Below, one piece after another: positions 1-11,873 of a stretch of DNA of 64,000 nucleotides. The position numbers and the translations under genes are program-made. The stretch is taken from assembly GCA_001972305.1 (NCBI GenBank), contig BDDD01000903.1, positions 237,118-301,117 of the forward strand, written 5' to 3'. Positions within the stretch are counted from its first letter, which is position 1. Every line of letters begins with the position of its first letter. Origin of the DNA: Cephalotus follicularis (lineage: Eukaryota > Streptophyta > Magnoliopsida > Oxalidales > Cephalotaceae). The notes below the pieces were generated by a model. It searched no databases. It was given only the letters and a program-made list of their open reading frames with translations, and was not told where the DNA came from.

Positions 1-2702
1 ATAAGGGCTTCATCAGGCCGAGTGTATCACTGTGGGGAGCACCGGTTCTGTTTGTGAAAAAGAAGGATGGATCGATGCGGTTATGCATTGATTACAGGCT
101 GCTAAATCAAGTAACGGTGAAGAACAAGTATCCTCTGCCACATATTGAGGAGTTGTTCGACCAATTGCAAGGCTCAACTGTATTCTCCAAACTTGACCTA
201 AGAATAGGTTATCATCAGTTGAGGATCAGAGAGGGCGATGTGGAGAAGACCGCATTTCGAACTAGATATGGGCATTACGAAATCCTGATACTGCCGTTTG
301 GTTTGACAAATGCTCCTGCAGCCTTTATGTGTCTGATGAACAAAGTGTTCCAAGCCTATCTTGACCAGTTTGTCGCTATATTCCTAGATGACATCCTGAT
401 TTATTCAAAGAGCATTGAGGAACACATGCAACACTTGAGAATTGTACTGCAGACACTACGGAAAGAACAACTATACGCCAAATTCAGCAAGTGTGAATTT
501 TGTCTGGATCATGTGACTTTCCTATGTCACATAGTATCGAGTGAAGGATTGTCGGAGGATCCTTCGAAGATAGAAAGTATTGTTGATTGGCCCCAACCGA
601 GGAACGTTATCGAGGTTCGTAGTTTCTTGGGATTGGCTGGCTACTACCGAAGGTTCATGAAAGGGTTTTCGAAGCTTGTTGCACCTTTGACACAGTTGAC
701 TCAGAAGAAGTCAAGTTTTGTATGGGATGATTCTTCTGAGGCAAGTTTCCAAGAGTTGAAGAGTCGGTTGATTTCGGCTCCAGTGTTGGCATTACCGAAA
801 GGTAATGAGGGTTTCACCTTCTGTACTGATGCTTCTGGGAAAGGATTGGGATGCGTTCTTATGCAACATGGTAGAGTTATTGCATACGCATCAAGGAAAT
901 TAAAGCCGTACGAAGAAAATTATCCCGTACACGATCTTGAGTTGGCAGCCATAATGTTTGCTTTGCAGAAATGGAGGCACTACCTCTATGGTGCTCAATT
1001 TGAGATTTTTACTGACCACAAAAGTTTAAAGTATTTGCTTTCCCAGAAGGAGCTCAACATGAGACAGAGACGATGGGTGGACTTCTTTAATGATTACAAC
1101 TGTAACATCCAATACCACCCAGGAAAGGCGAATGTAGTGGCAGATGCGCTGAGTCGCAAGGCAATGATTGCCGGAGCAATGGTTTTACAGTGGAGGCTAT
1201 TGGGGGAATTTCAGAGATGGAATCCGTTCGTAGTTTCCCGATGGGTTATTGTGGCAAGTCTGAGGGCACAACCAGAACTTCTGGAGCGTATTCTGACTGG
1301 TCAATATAGTGATTCTGAGTTATGGAATATTCGTGAGAACCTAGACACTAATTCTGAGTTCTCCATTCATACTGATGGCATATTAAGGTTCCGAGGAAGG
1401 ATAAGTGTTCCGGATGACGAGAGCATCAAGAATGAACTACTGCAACAAGCCCACAAGTCAAAATACAGTGTTCACCCAGGGAGTTCCAAGATGTGGCACG
1501 ACCTGACAAGAGACTACTGGTGGAATGGCTTGAAAAGAGAGATTGTTGAATACTTAGCAAGATGTTTGACCTGTCAGAGAGTGAAAGCTAAACATCAAAG
1601 ACATGCAGGACTGCTACAATCATTACCAGTGGTTGAGTGGAAATGGGAGCATGTGACCACGGACTTTGTGTCAGGATTACCGAGGTCACGGAATCAGAAT
1701 GAAGCAGTGTGGGTAGTAGTGGATAGACTCACTAAGTCTCCTCACTTCCTTCCGATGAACATGACGTATTCTATCGAGAAGCTTGCTCGATTGTATATCT
1801 GGGAGATAGTGAGATTGCAAGGGGTGCCTGTCAGTATTGTTTGTGACCGAGATGCTAGATTTACTTCAAGGTTCTGGAAGAAGTTCCAAGCAGCAATGGG
1901 AAAAACCTTGAAATTTAGCACTGCATTCCACCTACAGACCTACGGATAGTCCGAGCGTACCATTCAGACTCTAGAGGATATGCTACGGGCTTGCATGATT
2001 GATTTTGCTGGAAGTTGTGAGGATCATCTGGCACTGATTGAGTTCTCCTACAACAATAGTATTCACACCAGCATTGGAATGGCTCCTTATGAAGCTTTGT
2101 ATGGGAGAAAGTACAGATCACCTATTTGTTGGGACGAGGTAGGTGAGAGACAAGTGATAGGACCAGACTTGGTACAAGAGACTACTGCTAAAGTGGAAAT
2201 AATCAAGAAGAGACTGCTAGCTGCACAAAGTCGACAGAAGAGTTACGCCGATAGTAAGAGGAGAAAGCTCGAGTTCGAGAAGGGGGATCATGTTTTCCTG
2301 AAGATCTCGCCTTCGAATGGGATAATCCGTTTTGGCATCAAGGGAAAGTTGGCTCCAAGGTATATTGGACCTTACGAGATACTGGAAAGAGTGGGGGATG
2401 TAGCATATCAGATTGCACTACCGCCTAGTTTATCGGATGTGCATAACTTATTTCATGTCTCCATGTTACAGAAATACATACCTGACCCATCTCATATATT
2501 GAGCTACGACCCTGGATTCAGCAGTCCTAGATTGTCCTATGAAGAGAGGCCGACGAGGATCGTGGATCGAATGGAAAAGGTGCTAAGCAATAAGACTATT
2601 CCTATGGTGAAAGTGTTGTGGCATTTTCACGGAGCAAAGGAAGCCACGTGGGAGCGTGAGGACGAAATGATGGAGGCATTTCCCCACTTGTTCGGAATGT
2701 AA
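1..2702 (+). pseudogene. Ty3/Gypsy Tekay-type polyprotein, RT-RNase H-integrase-chromodomain (element 1, 5' end outside window)
   Basis: Reverse transcriptase, RNase H and integrase for retrotransposon replication and insertion. The frame is open from base 3, so gag and protease lie upstream of the window. In order: RT with an F-L-D-D catalytic box near 382-393; RNase H with TDASGKG near 823-843 and ADALSR near 1141-1158; integrase zinc finger (H-x-H then CLTC near 1567-1578); integrase core Asp at 1662 and Asp at 1845; C-terminal chromodomain-like stretch near 2545-2700 ending in a P-H-L-F motif. These match the Tekay/Del chromovirus type. One lesion is seen: an in-frame TAG at 1947-1949, two codons before the expected catalytic Glu (D-35-E). 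Reading then stays open to 2702. It is the best preserved coding copy here. Confidence 0.93.
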
Positions 2703-2730
2703 GGGCTAAATTCGAGGACGAATTCTCTTT

Positions 2731-2743
2731 AAGGAGGGGGGAA
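2731..2743 (+). other. Polypurine tract of Gypsy element 1
   Basis: Purine run with six consecutive G directly before the 3' LTR start TGTAATAACCGC. It is placed as expected for plus-strand priming of reverse transcription. Confidence 0.85.
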
Positions 2744-2936
2744 TGTAATAACCGCAATTTCAATTACTGTATATTGCTCCAAATTTTAAATAAAATATAC
2801 ATTTTAATTGAGATTATTTGTCCAATTATCATAATAATTGTGATTAGTGAATGTTTGGGTTGGATGGAGATACAATTGGTAAAAACAAACTTAAGGAACC
2901 CCGAAATCAGCTCAAACAGCCCACTGTCACAGGGTA

Positions 2937-2996
2937 ACAGTCGACTGTCTGATGGGTGGTGTGACAGTCGACTACCTATTAAAGACAGTCGACTGG
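2937..2996. repeat. Palindrome cluster CAGTCGACTG (first LTR cluster, element 1)
   Basis: Three copies of acagtcgact begin at about 2937, 2963 and 2984, roughly 195-250 bp after the LTR start. The last two are 21 bp apart. Confidence 0.8.
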
Positions 2997-4049
2997 AATG
3001 GTACAGAACAGGTGTCTGTGCATGCATGTGAGACAGAACTATGGCATTGCATGAGGGACAAGTGTTATGCGAGTCACCAGTTGCCATAACATGCAAGAGG
3101 AGTGCCTTGGATGTCCTCTATTCCTTCTGCAAGATTTGCAGACCTACAACCTGCAAAAACAGAAGAGAAAAGAGTGAGGAGAGGTGCATGTGAGAGAGAG
3201 AAGGAAAAGAGGGAAGGTTGAATTAATGGGATCCTAATGAATTCTAAGACTCTAAAACCTTTATATCAGCTGTGAAGAGCTGATTTGTGTGTTAGGAAAC
3301 ATTGAGGAGAAGAAATCAAAGGAAAGATTATCTTGGAGCTTGCATGTAGGAAGTTGGAGTTCAAAGTAGTTTTAAGGCTTGAATCTTCCTGGTAAGTCAC
3401 TAATCCGAATTCCTTAATGTTGTTATGGTTAATAGCTAGGAAAACAGACTAGGATTAGATATCCATATCTTCTGTTAACATGATTAAGATTAATAATTTC
3501 TTGAATTGAGATAGAATGGGTAAACGGTTCAAAGAGGAGTTGAAATTATAAGCCTCTAATTTGAATCATGGCTGCTGTTATGGTTGTCAATAGGTATATG
3601 TATGTTGATCACCATCTATACATACCTTCTGTAACGTGAAAACATAGTACTTGTTGATATTGGAGTTGAATAGTGGACAGATGTTGTGAAATGTAAAAAT
3701 GGAGGCTTAATGAACTATTGATGAGCTACTATTGGAGTAGTAATTTGTAACTGGATAATTAGTTAAACTTACTGACTAAATGTCTGAACCTTCGAGCATG
3801 CATTGTATAGATAAATTTTGCTGAGATTGGAAGGTTAAGTTGGTGAAAGAGCTTTGGACATTAAAGAGAGAAATCAATCCAAATTGATTTCGGGATAGCG
3901 TTTAAGGTAGGGGTAATGACATGTCTTTGAAGATATAATATGCATATCATGTTTGGTTAATTTTCTGTTTGATTGCATCTACTGATTGCTTTAGTATTTG
4001 GAAATTGAATATGCAAACCCTGCTGCTGCCTGCCAATTCCTGGGCAAAG

Positions 4050-4191
4050 CAGTCGACTGTTCTTCATGGCAGTCGACTACTCAATCGAACCGGTCGACTG
4101 TTAAGATCCAATAGTCGACTACTAAATCAAAATAGCCGACTGTTCTTGGGGACAACCGACTGTTATTGGGGACAGTCGACTGTCCTGGGAT
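4050..4191. repeat. Array of seven 21-bp units with CAGTCGACTG core (second LTR cluster, element 1)
   Basis: Units begin at about 4050, 4070, 4091, 4112, 4133, 4154 and 4173, so the period is 19-21 bp. The core agtcgact or agccgact is kept while the linker between cores varies. The core is a perfect palindrome in most units. Confidence 0.9.
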
Positions 4192-5469
4192 AAATTCTGA
4201 TATACGTTCTATTTAGGGCTTAAATTTAATGTAATTAACCTGGCCTCCATATGGGATGACTGTAACAGTCAATCCTGGCCTTATATAATTACATTCCAGA
4301 AATTAAACAACGTATGCACTTCTTGTGGAAGTTGTGCAAGAATGACTATGGTATGCTAATGACTTTATTGAATCCTCGAATTGTTATTGTGCCTTATTAA
4401 TCTGCTGTATATGCTACTGTTACAAATTGTACATACTAGTTGAGTGTTCATAAACACTACTGTTCCATTACTTTCAAGGGATTGAACCAACTAAGTGCTA
4501 TATGCACAATTAATGATTTCAACTATCATTTTCTAATGAAACCTAATGATTACTGTTTTCCTCCAATGTGAGGTATTGTTACTATACTGAATATCATTTT
4601 CCTCCTACGAGATGTACGATTACTGAACCGTAATTGTTTCAAAGAAAACAACTTATATTGCATAATATTGATATATGTAATATTACTACTGAATTGATTG
4701 AATTTATTGTTTATGTTATTGCCGTTAGTCGAGTGATAGGAGACATCACTGGCTACGGAGGTGGTCCTATGTGCCAGGAATTGGATAGAGTATCCACCCA
4801 AACTGTCTGCAATGCATATCTTGATTGTTAAACTGCCCGCTAATGCCGGTAGTAACTTACCTGATCTATCATCTTCGGAGTGAAGGGTGATAGATAGGTG
4901 GTTAACAGTTGGTGCTAGGAGTTAGCGACATGTGACACCTAAACCACTGTATTGATTGATTGTTCCCTTGTACGGTATTCTTGCATTGTACTGTCTATTC
5001 CCACTTGGCCTGATTGCTTATATATTGGAATATTTAAAAATGCTAGTTTATATAAAATGTCATACATGTTGCATGTATAGATTCAATTATCATGCATTAT
5101 TCCTACTTAGCCAAGTGAGGACAACGGCTAACCCCTACAATTTCAGATTAAGCGAAGACGCACAGGAGGTGCTGTTGGAGCTTTTGGAGAGTTGCTATTC
5201 CTGTTAAGGTTGTTACTCTTATGTTGTATTTTGTTTTGTAATGAACGATTCGCACTCCGTTGTTGTTGTTGTTGTTGTACTTTCCTTATGTATAAGGATA
5301 TTGTTGGATTGTACGAGCACGTAGTATGGGCTGCGTGCGGATGACTTTTATTTTATAATCCGGTTTATGGAATGCTTCCGCTTATATATTTGAATTGTTA
5401 TTTGGAATGCTGCATTATTTTCTACTTATTCCTAATATCACCACACATGTTGTCTAACGGGGTGTGACA

Positions 5470-7176
5470 ACAATATCTTGTAGGTTCTCAGTCCCATACT
5501 AGAGGACCCACTGTAGGTATTGATCTTCCGGCACAGCCGGAGGATCGGGTGTATGTATCGATCGTTGGAGAGAGGTAGGTATACATATGGATTTAAAATT
5601 ATTCTAACGATGATGAATCTCATGTGTATATAATCACCATAATTTTTTGATTTGGTTTTGTAGTGACTTTCCAGTCCCTGAAGTTAAATCTAATATCGGT
5701 GCGTTGTTTAGAAGTAGGTTACTACAACCCTGGCACAAACACAGTTTGTGGCCTCAGGAAGAGCGTGATCAGCTGTGGGAGAAGTTATGTGTAAGTCAAT
5801 TGTTTAACATTTCATTTTGCTACAACCCGCATTCATAGTTTGCTAACAACTTTAAATGATTTTTTATTTGTAGGAGTTTTTTTTATTTTGATTCGTCAGG
5901 CAAAGCTTGAGCAATGTTTGACCAGTACTGCAAAATTAATTACAAAAAGTGGATGTGCGATTTGAGGAATGAGTCGAAAATGCTTGCAAAAGTAAATGAC
6001 CTCACAGAGGCCTGCAGGCAGTTCCCCCCAAGAATCTTTCCCCCACCAGTTTGGGAGCAACTGATGGATATATGGCTGGATCCTGGTTGGCAGGTTACCT
6101 CTTCAAGGCAACAGAACAATAGGTCTAGTGTAAGTCATCTTCCCTACACTGGAGGAAATCGCAGAATGAGCCAACTGCTGAAGGAGGCGGTATATAACCG
6201 AGAACTTAATCTTTATTAACCATTTATTTCTTACTTGTTGTCCATTAACTTGTATTGTTTTTTTATTTTTGTATTTAGGAGAAAAATAATGAAGACTTGG
6301 CAGATCTTTTTAATAAATTTCACACTCCCAAAGGTGCTACTGAGCCTCGTGAAGAAGTTGCTGCTTGCTTTGTAAGTTATACTTACAGTGAATTTAGTAT
6401 CAAGTGAATATGATTTTATTTGTGATGCAAATCTTGAGGAATAACATACGTAATTTTTTTTTATTGTTTCTTTGCAGAATACGTACAAAAAACTGAAGGC
6501 GGATGTTACAATGAGAGGAAGAGGAGAAGGGGTGGCGGGGGCATCATCACAACCACCTGCGAAGGTGGTTGACTTGGACATGCGGTTGGAGACAGTGGGA
6601 AAGCCGAAGAAGGGGATAATTCGTGGCCTTGGAAATTTTATAAATGCTAAAAAGGCAAAGAAGAAGTATCAATCGAGCTCATCATCATGTAATGATCATT
6701 GTGTAGAAAGCAGAGCTTCAGTTCATTGTGGTCCTGATCATACTCCTAGTGTTCCTGATGCGAGCATGGAGGAGGTGGTTCAACGACATATTAGAGGACT
6801 GCGTGAGGAACTTATGGCAGCCATGATCGCGCAGATTGCAACTATTCAGGACATGTTTGCAAAGCATATGAGAGGGTCATATCCTTGAGCGTCGCACAAT
6901 ACCCCAAATGCGACTACACACTTTGATCCTGGTGTTGGTCCTCACTCGGCTGCTTGTCCTGTTGTTTCGTCATCGCAGCAGACTTCATACGGTCCTTAGT
7001 TTGCTCCTCCGCATCGGATTACTCACCAAGCAGCTCCACCAGCGCAATTTGGTCAGCCTACCCCTTCTCGGCACCGTGCTTATCATGACCCGCCTTCTCC
7101 GTACCCAGATGTTCGTATGTATCGGTCACAACATGATGATGATGATGATGATGATAATGAGGACGATGATGATTAG
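5470..7176 (+). pseudogene. Transposase_24-like (plant En/Spm) gene remnant, multi-exon
   Basis: Resembles the plant Ptta/En/Spm protein family (Transposase_24) that accompanies CACTA transposase. Exon-like blocks: to about 5573, 5664-5790, about 5874-6189, 6279-6371 and 6478-7176, with GT/AG borders. Diagnostic pieces are a KKWMCDLR block near 5951-5974, a PPPVWEQL block near 6046-6069, and a YTGGNR block near 6145-6162. The last exon has a basic region, a Gln/Met-rich helix near 6760-6870 and a Pro-rich then poly-Asp tail. Lesions: an expanded T run near 5876-5884, TGA at 5908, TGA at 6886 and TAG at 6997, after which the frame stays open to the poly-Asp tail. CACTA TnpA-like proteins bind subterminal repeats, which fits the repeats at 11183-11864. 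Family match is by recall, not by search. Confidence 0.75.
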
Positions 7177-7386
7177 GATCGCGATGATGCGCACTATTGT
7201 GCTGATGATTAGATGTGAACATTCGTCAAAGTTTTTTTGCTGTTAAATTGCAGGGACATTGAATAAGATACTGTTTTCATGCTATTCTTTTCTTGTGACA
7301 ACATTTATGAATTTTGATATTGGAATTTCATATTTGTTCTTATTGTTTGGTTGCCTTTTTGCTATGTTTTCTTCTGCTTCTTGCAG

Positions 7387-7595
7387 GTTACAATAACTCC
7401 TGAGGTGACATCAACAACAGTAAACAGAAATATTATGGCAGAGTTAGTGAGGCTACACAAAGAATCTGACCTGGGAAGGAGACTGCCTGCCTATGATGGC
7501 AGGAAGAGTCTGTACACAGCGGGTGAGCTTCCCTTTGCTTGGAAGGAGTTCACCGTTAAGCTCCAAAATGAAGAGAATGGAGTCAATGGTCCCAA
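7387..7595 (+). pseudogene. Captured Argonaute exon (N domain), AGO1/5/10-like
   Basis: The translated exon carries the Argonaute N-domain signature: VTPEVTS-like start, a VNR..M..LV helix, then the hallmark [15 protein letters not shown] and a P-F..KEF.V.L strand. In plant AGO1-clade proteins this block lies between the disordered N-terminus and linker 1. The exon is bounded by a 3' splice acceptor (ttgcag before 7387) and a donor (gtaag at 7596), so it was copied as genomic DNA with flanking intron. The expected next exon (RERE-type block) is not found downstream. PAZ, MID and PIWI are absent, so it cannot make a slicer. It sits between the CACTA gene remnant and the 3' terminus, in sense orientation. 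Most likely a transduplicated fragment. Confidence 0.85.
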
Positions 7596-8052
7596 GTAAG
7601 TTGTTACTTGTTCTTCTTATCTTCTTATACGAACATGTTCTTGTACTCTCTATCTCTATCTAAGTTCATTTATTTCATCTTATATCAACAATGTACACCT
7701 CCATAGTAGTGTGGAAGAGAGAGAATGTTTGGTAATGTAGTGCGAAAACTATTTTGTTGTGCTATAGTTTAAAATGTGTTGTAAAATAATATCAGAAGTG
7801 TCGTGAGTGACCAAATATAGTAATTTGTTTGGTAATCAGAAGGTCTATTTCCTGTGTTGGGTACGTTGTATATGACAAGTTACACACTTGACATGTTATT
7901 CCATACCTAATTTAAGACCCTTTGCTGGCAATATGTGGTTTTAGCCATTTTGTGACCAAGTCTTGAAAGATGGACCTCTAAATATAGCTTCTCAACTGTG
8001 TTGGTGTCGTTGCTTCACTGAACTAGTTTCTTTTTATTTTCTGATTTTTCAG
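7596..8052 (+). other. Intron-like spacer in CACTA element
   Basis: AT-rich sequence beginning with a splice donor of the Argonaute exon and ending in a pyrimidine tract and cag just before 8053. No coding signal was found. Confidence 0.45.
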
Positions 8053-9003
8053 AACTTTGTAGGTTATTCAGTTCTGCAAAAGGAACTATATCGGAGCATG
8101 ATGGTGGTATTGAGCATTGAAAACCTTCAAGGAAAGAAAGGAAAAAGTCACTTACTGCGTATGCTAGTATCCTTTTTTTCTCCTAGTTATAAGACTTCAA
8201 TTTATGTTTGTTCTACTTCCCAATATTTTCCTTGGAAGCGTAAATTGTTTCTTTATTCTTAGTCAAGTTTCATACCTAGAATGGAGAGAAATAGCTTTGG
8301 CATCTGTTCTTATAATCAACATTCATTGAAGATATTTTTGTTTTGGTTTAATTACAGGCTACTCATATTTGATCAATGGTTGATCCTATAGTAGTTCTTA
8401 ACTTCTCTTAGACAAGGCTACCCCAACTGCGGAGCAAGTAAGATCTGAAACAGCAGATGCAGATGATACTGCTGCATCAGAATCTCAATTGGATGGGCAA
8501 ATAGGGATGACCTCTTCCTTCTTCATGGATGCGAAAAGTGAGTTCATTTCACCCTTAATTTTTGTCTTTGTCACCCTTAAAAAGGAAGAACCATTTTATT
8601 TGAAGGCCCACATGGCTAGCATTTGAATGTGGGGACTGGTTGGTAAGAGTAAATATTTGCATGAGAATGATTGCATTTTGAAAATTTTATATTCAAATTA
8701 AGAATGATCATGTGAGAAGTAAAGATGGCTATGTCAAATTGTGCATTCCTTCATTCTTCTTCTGCTTCTCCTTTTATTTTCCTGCTTCCTATCTGTTGTA
8801 CGTCTTTAAATTGATTTTACTATCTATATTTCAAGGTTTATTTTCTATTTGCATCAATATTGTATAGTTTACTATCCAATTGGCTTGATTTTTTTGGTTC
8901 TCTGCCTCCTTTTGTAGGAAATTCTACTTGTGTGGATACAACATCTATAGTGGATGTTTTGGGAGTTGGTTCTGAGATCCTGCAATAAGATGATCTTACT
9001 GCG
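8053..9003 (+). other. Unassigned exon-like blocks in CACTA element
   Basis: Three open blocks with splice-like borders that I cannot assign: 8053-8163 (reads NFVGYSVLQKEL, then a basic stretch), about 8413-8537 (reads TPTAEQVRSETADADD and onward, Thr/Ser/Asp-rich) and about 8919-9003 (reads TTSIVDVLGVGSEIL then a stop). They lie between the Argonaute and SEC14 pieces, on the same strand, and could be further captured exons or decayed element sequence. Confidence 0.35.
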
Positions 9004-9137
9004 TAATCAAATACTTACTTAAATCTCCATTCAATTATCTTACTGTACATTGGCAATGTTGGGTACTTTATAATTTTACAATAGAAGAAAAAAACGATCA
9101 TCTTGCTGGATAAGACGTGTCCTTATTTTGGAAGCAG

Positions 9138-9613
9138 GTGAAGGAGCTTAAGGTTGCAATCGGTCAACTATCTGGATGAAGTGCACAGTATTCCTCTGAT
9201 GCATGTTTGAGGAGATATTTGGAAGCTCAAAGCTGGAATATAGACAGATCAAAGAAAATGTTGGAAGAGACACTTAAAATGAGATCCACCTATAAGCCTG
9301 ACGAAATTCATTGGGTAAGTTAAATTTTTATATTCTTGCATGTTTACTTACAACAACAAATTTCTAATAAAACGATGCTCTAAATAGTCCTTCCTTCAGT
9401 AGTTAGTTGAATGACAGGCCCTTCTCAATCTGTCAGATTGGTGATCTATTTTCTTGTTGATCTGGGTGAATATGACTTTCATTGACCATTTAAATGATCT
9501 TTTTTTTACACTGTCAAGTCGCTGTTGAAGGTGAGACTGGAAAAGTATACCGAGTGGGTTTTCATGACCGATATGGTAGAACTGTTCTTATTCTGAGACC
9601 TGGAATGGAGATA
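9138..9613 (+). pseudogene. Captured SEC14-like (CRAL-TRIO N-terminal) exons
   Basis: Two exon pieces. The first, 9138-9314, reads a CRAL-TRIO N-terminal helix pair (CLRRYLEAQSWNIDRSKKML, then ETLKMRSTYKPDEI) typical of plant SEC14p-like phosphatidylinositol transfer proteins; it ends at a clean donor gtaag. The second, about 9515-9613, reads VEGETGKVYR and HDRYGRTVLILRPGM, the start of the lipid-binding fold. An in-frame TGA occurs at 9177-9179, and the second exon's acceptor looks mutated (aag instead of cag). The rest of the lipid-binding domain is missing. Same strand as the other captured pieces. In living plants such proteins move phosphoinositides between membranes; this fragment is unlikely to be functional. 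Confidence 0.83.
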
Positions 9614-10067
9614 GGGAATGTATTGGGAATCAGTATTTTACCTATATAAAAAATATGTTTGGTTATCACCAGTTCTGAAAATTGACACAAACGTCTCAGA
9701 ACACAACTTCATTGGACAATCAGAATTCATCATTAATTGAGATTAGAATTATATGATTTAGATTTAGGTGTGGTCTGCTGAGGGCTGAGCCAAAATATAC
9801 CAACTGTGTTTTTCTTTACAGGGGGCGTAGTCCGATAAACGAATACATCATGCCCGATTTTTGGGAGAATTTAAGAGTTAGAATTTATTTTTGTTGATCT
9901 TTCTGCTTGCTTGACTTTGATTTAAATGTTTATATTTATAACACTTCTTGGGAGAATTTGAGTTGATACTTCACGCATTTTGTTATTTTTCTTTTGTGAA
10001 ATAGGTATTTGTTTTGGAGTGTTAAGCTTTCCTTTCTAATGACTTTTTCTTGTCTTCTTGATGCTAG

Positions 10068-10774
10068 ATCAATCGCGATCATGAGGCAACTCAGATGCAA
10101 AGAATGCAGAGCCAAATAGAGCAATTGCAAGCGAAGCTTGTTTTTTATCGTGGTAATGCTGGAGCACCATTCGAAGAACTTCAGGTATATCAATTGTGAG
10201 AAGTTGAGCATATGCTTATTAGTTATTGAATTTTGTTGCTTACTTAGCCTTGGTTTTGTAGATCCTCAAACACAAAGTATCTTTACTGTAAGCATGCAAT
10301 GCAGAGTTACTGCGAGAGTTCCAAGGACACAGAGTCACTTGTGATGGTTTCTCACAGCGTGCTCTTGATGTTGAGGTTCCGTTTGCTGTTAGTGTTGAGT
10401 CAGATGATATTTCAAGTAAGATAGGAGAAGAATTACTCTATTATTGCTTGAGATTGGTTATTTAGATCAGTAAAATTGTGAAACCAACACCCTCATCTTT
10501 TATTTGCTAGTGCATTAAGTTTCTATATTAGTATTCAATAATGATAGATCTACTCTTGTGATTGTTTAATTGCCCAACATTGTGATGTTTGCTAAAGATC
10601 TTGGAATCTATTTGTGTTTTATGAGCTAGATATGTAAATGTATGCATGTTTAATTTTTTCAGTTTATATGCAGATGATATTGAAGATGAGAAAAGGGAGC
10701 TAGAACAATCTTCTCTTCAAGAAACATTGGATATGTAGCTCAAAGATCTGGATAAGAGACTTGAACAAAAGGAG
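10068..10774 (+). pseudogene. Captured kinesin KIN-4-type exons (neck/stalk coiled coil)
   Basis: Three pieces matching the region just after the motor domain of plant KIN-4 kinesins (KIN-4C-like). 10068-10184 reads INRD, then MQRMQSQIEQLQAKL and APFEELQ, ending at donor gta. 10262 to about 10414 reads ILKHKVSLL, then with a small indel AELLREFQGHRVTCDGF and SQRALD. About 10674-10774 reads ELEQSSLQETLDM, a TAG near 10736, then LKDLDKRLEQKE, ending at donor gt. The motor domain is absent. Heptad-like spacing of hydrophobic residues supports coiled coil. Frame breaks and missing parts make it a fragment. Confidence 0.83.
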
Positions 10775-11182
10775 GTTAATTACTGTCTAGATTGCAACTG
10801 CTGGTGTCATGTATATATTGCAGCATAATTGTACACAAATTGCTATAAATCTGTTGACATATTGTAGATTTTAGGATGTAAATTTTGAGTGGATCATATT
10901 TCTTATAATTATATCATAAAATTGTATAACAAGTGGTATAAGCTTGTTGAAAAGACTCACTCCTGTAAATTTTTTTCTAATGAATTGTCAATTTTTCTTT
11001 TATATTGTTGCTCACGTACTTGCAATCGTTGGATCAGTACATAGGAATCAAAGAAAATGTTAATTGCAAATCATCGTAGTGGTTGCTTGTCCACCAAACT
11101 ATCTAACTTATAATTGACCAAAAGTGATTGGTCACAAAAACCGTGATAGCAAAAATTATATATTTCTCATAATCTAACTTAC
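10775..11182 (+). other. Non-coding 3' part of CACTA element
   Basis: AT-rich sequence between the last captured exon and the subterminal repeats. No reading frame or RNA gene was recognised. Confidence 0.4.
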
Positions 11183-11864
11183 CGACCGCTTCAAGCTTTC
11201 CCGACCGTCCATAGCGGTCGGGAAACCATTACAAAATTCATTTAATTTCAAAAATTATTGACAATTGCCGACCGCTCATATATTCCCCGACCGCTATAGG
11301 GGTCGGTAAATCCTTATAAAATTCAATTAATTTCAAAGATTACTGATAATTGCCGACCGCTTAAAAATTCTCCGACCGCCAAAGCGGTCGGCTTATCCTC
11401 ATGAAATTAATTTAATTTAAAATTTATTGTCAATTGCCGACCGCTTAAAGATTTTGCCGACCGCTAGTAGCGGTCGAGGACCATTATAAAACTAATTTAT
11501 TCTTAAAAGTTATGGTTAATTACCGACCGCTAATTTATTTCCCGACCTCTTATAGCCGTCGGCAAACCCTTATAAAATTATATTACTTTCACAAATTTCT
11601 TTTTTTCCCGACCACTTTCAACAATCTCCAACCGCCGGAGCGGTCGGTAAACCCCCATAAAATTTATTTTTTGACACCGAACAACAGCAACCGCTTCCCT
11701 TCCCAACCATTTTTGCGGTCGGTAAATGAAAAAGGCGGTCGGGGAACCGGTCGGGGTCTAATTGGTGACCCGATTATAAGCGACCCCCATTGCGGTCGGC
11801 TAGGCGGTGGAGAAAACTTTTGCCGACCGCTTTCAAGGTTTTCCGGACCGCTATGGCGGCCGGG
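11183..11864. repeat. CACTA subterminal repeats, ~85-bp period
   Basis: Repeated modules of the form CCGACCGC, 15-25 bp spacer, then an inverted GCGGTCGG. Modules begin near 11183, 11267, 11353, 11435 and 11521 (period 82-86 bp), with degenerate ones near 11607, 11689 and 11820. Such direct and inverted short motifs next to the ends are the binding platform of TnpA-like proteins in CACTA elements. Confidence 0.88.
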
Positions 11865-11873
11865 AAATGGTCT

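Larger units (their letters stand above)
2744..5469 (+). mobile_element. 3' LTR of Gypsy element 1
   Basis: Starts TGTAATAACCGC right after the polypurine tract and ends GGGGTGTGACA, the end shared by the Tekay-type LTRs in this window. Length 2726 bp. The start and the block near 4730-5030 are clearly homologous to the 5' LTR at 56426-58849. It holds no credible gene. It carries two clusters of CAGTCGACTG palindromes (2937-2996 and 4050-4191). The upstream LTR and matching target duplication are outside the window. Confidence 0.88.

Noticed and set aside
5262-5277. Short (TTG)n repeat in LTR
   Set aside because: Ordinary microsatellite without further structure.
6908-7246. 112-residue open frame rich in Leu, Arg and Met
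   Set aside because: It is another frame of the Pro-rich and poly-Asp tail of the Transposase_24-like remnant; the poly-Met run comes from the gatgat repeat.
9936-10211. 91-residue reverse-strand open frame
   Set aside because: Overlaps the kinesin-like exon on the other strand and adjacent intron; no domain.
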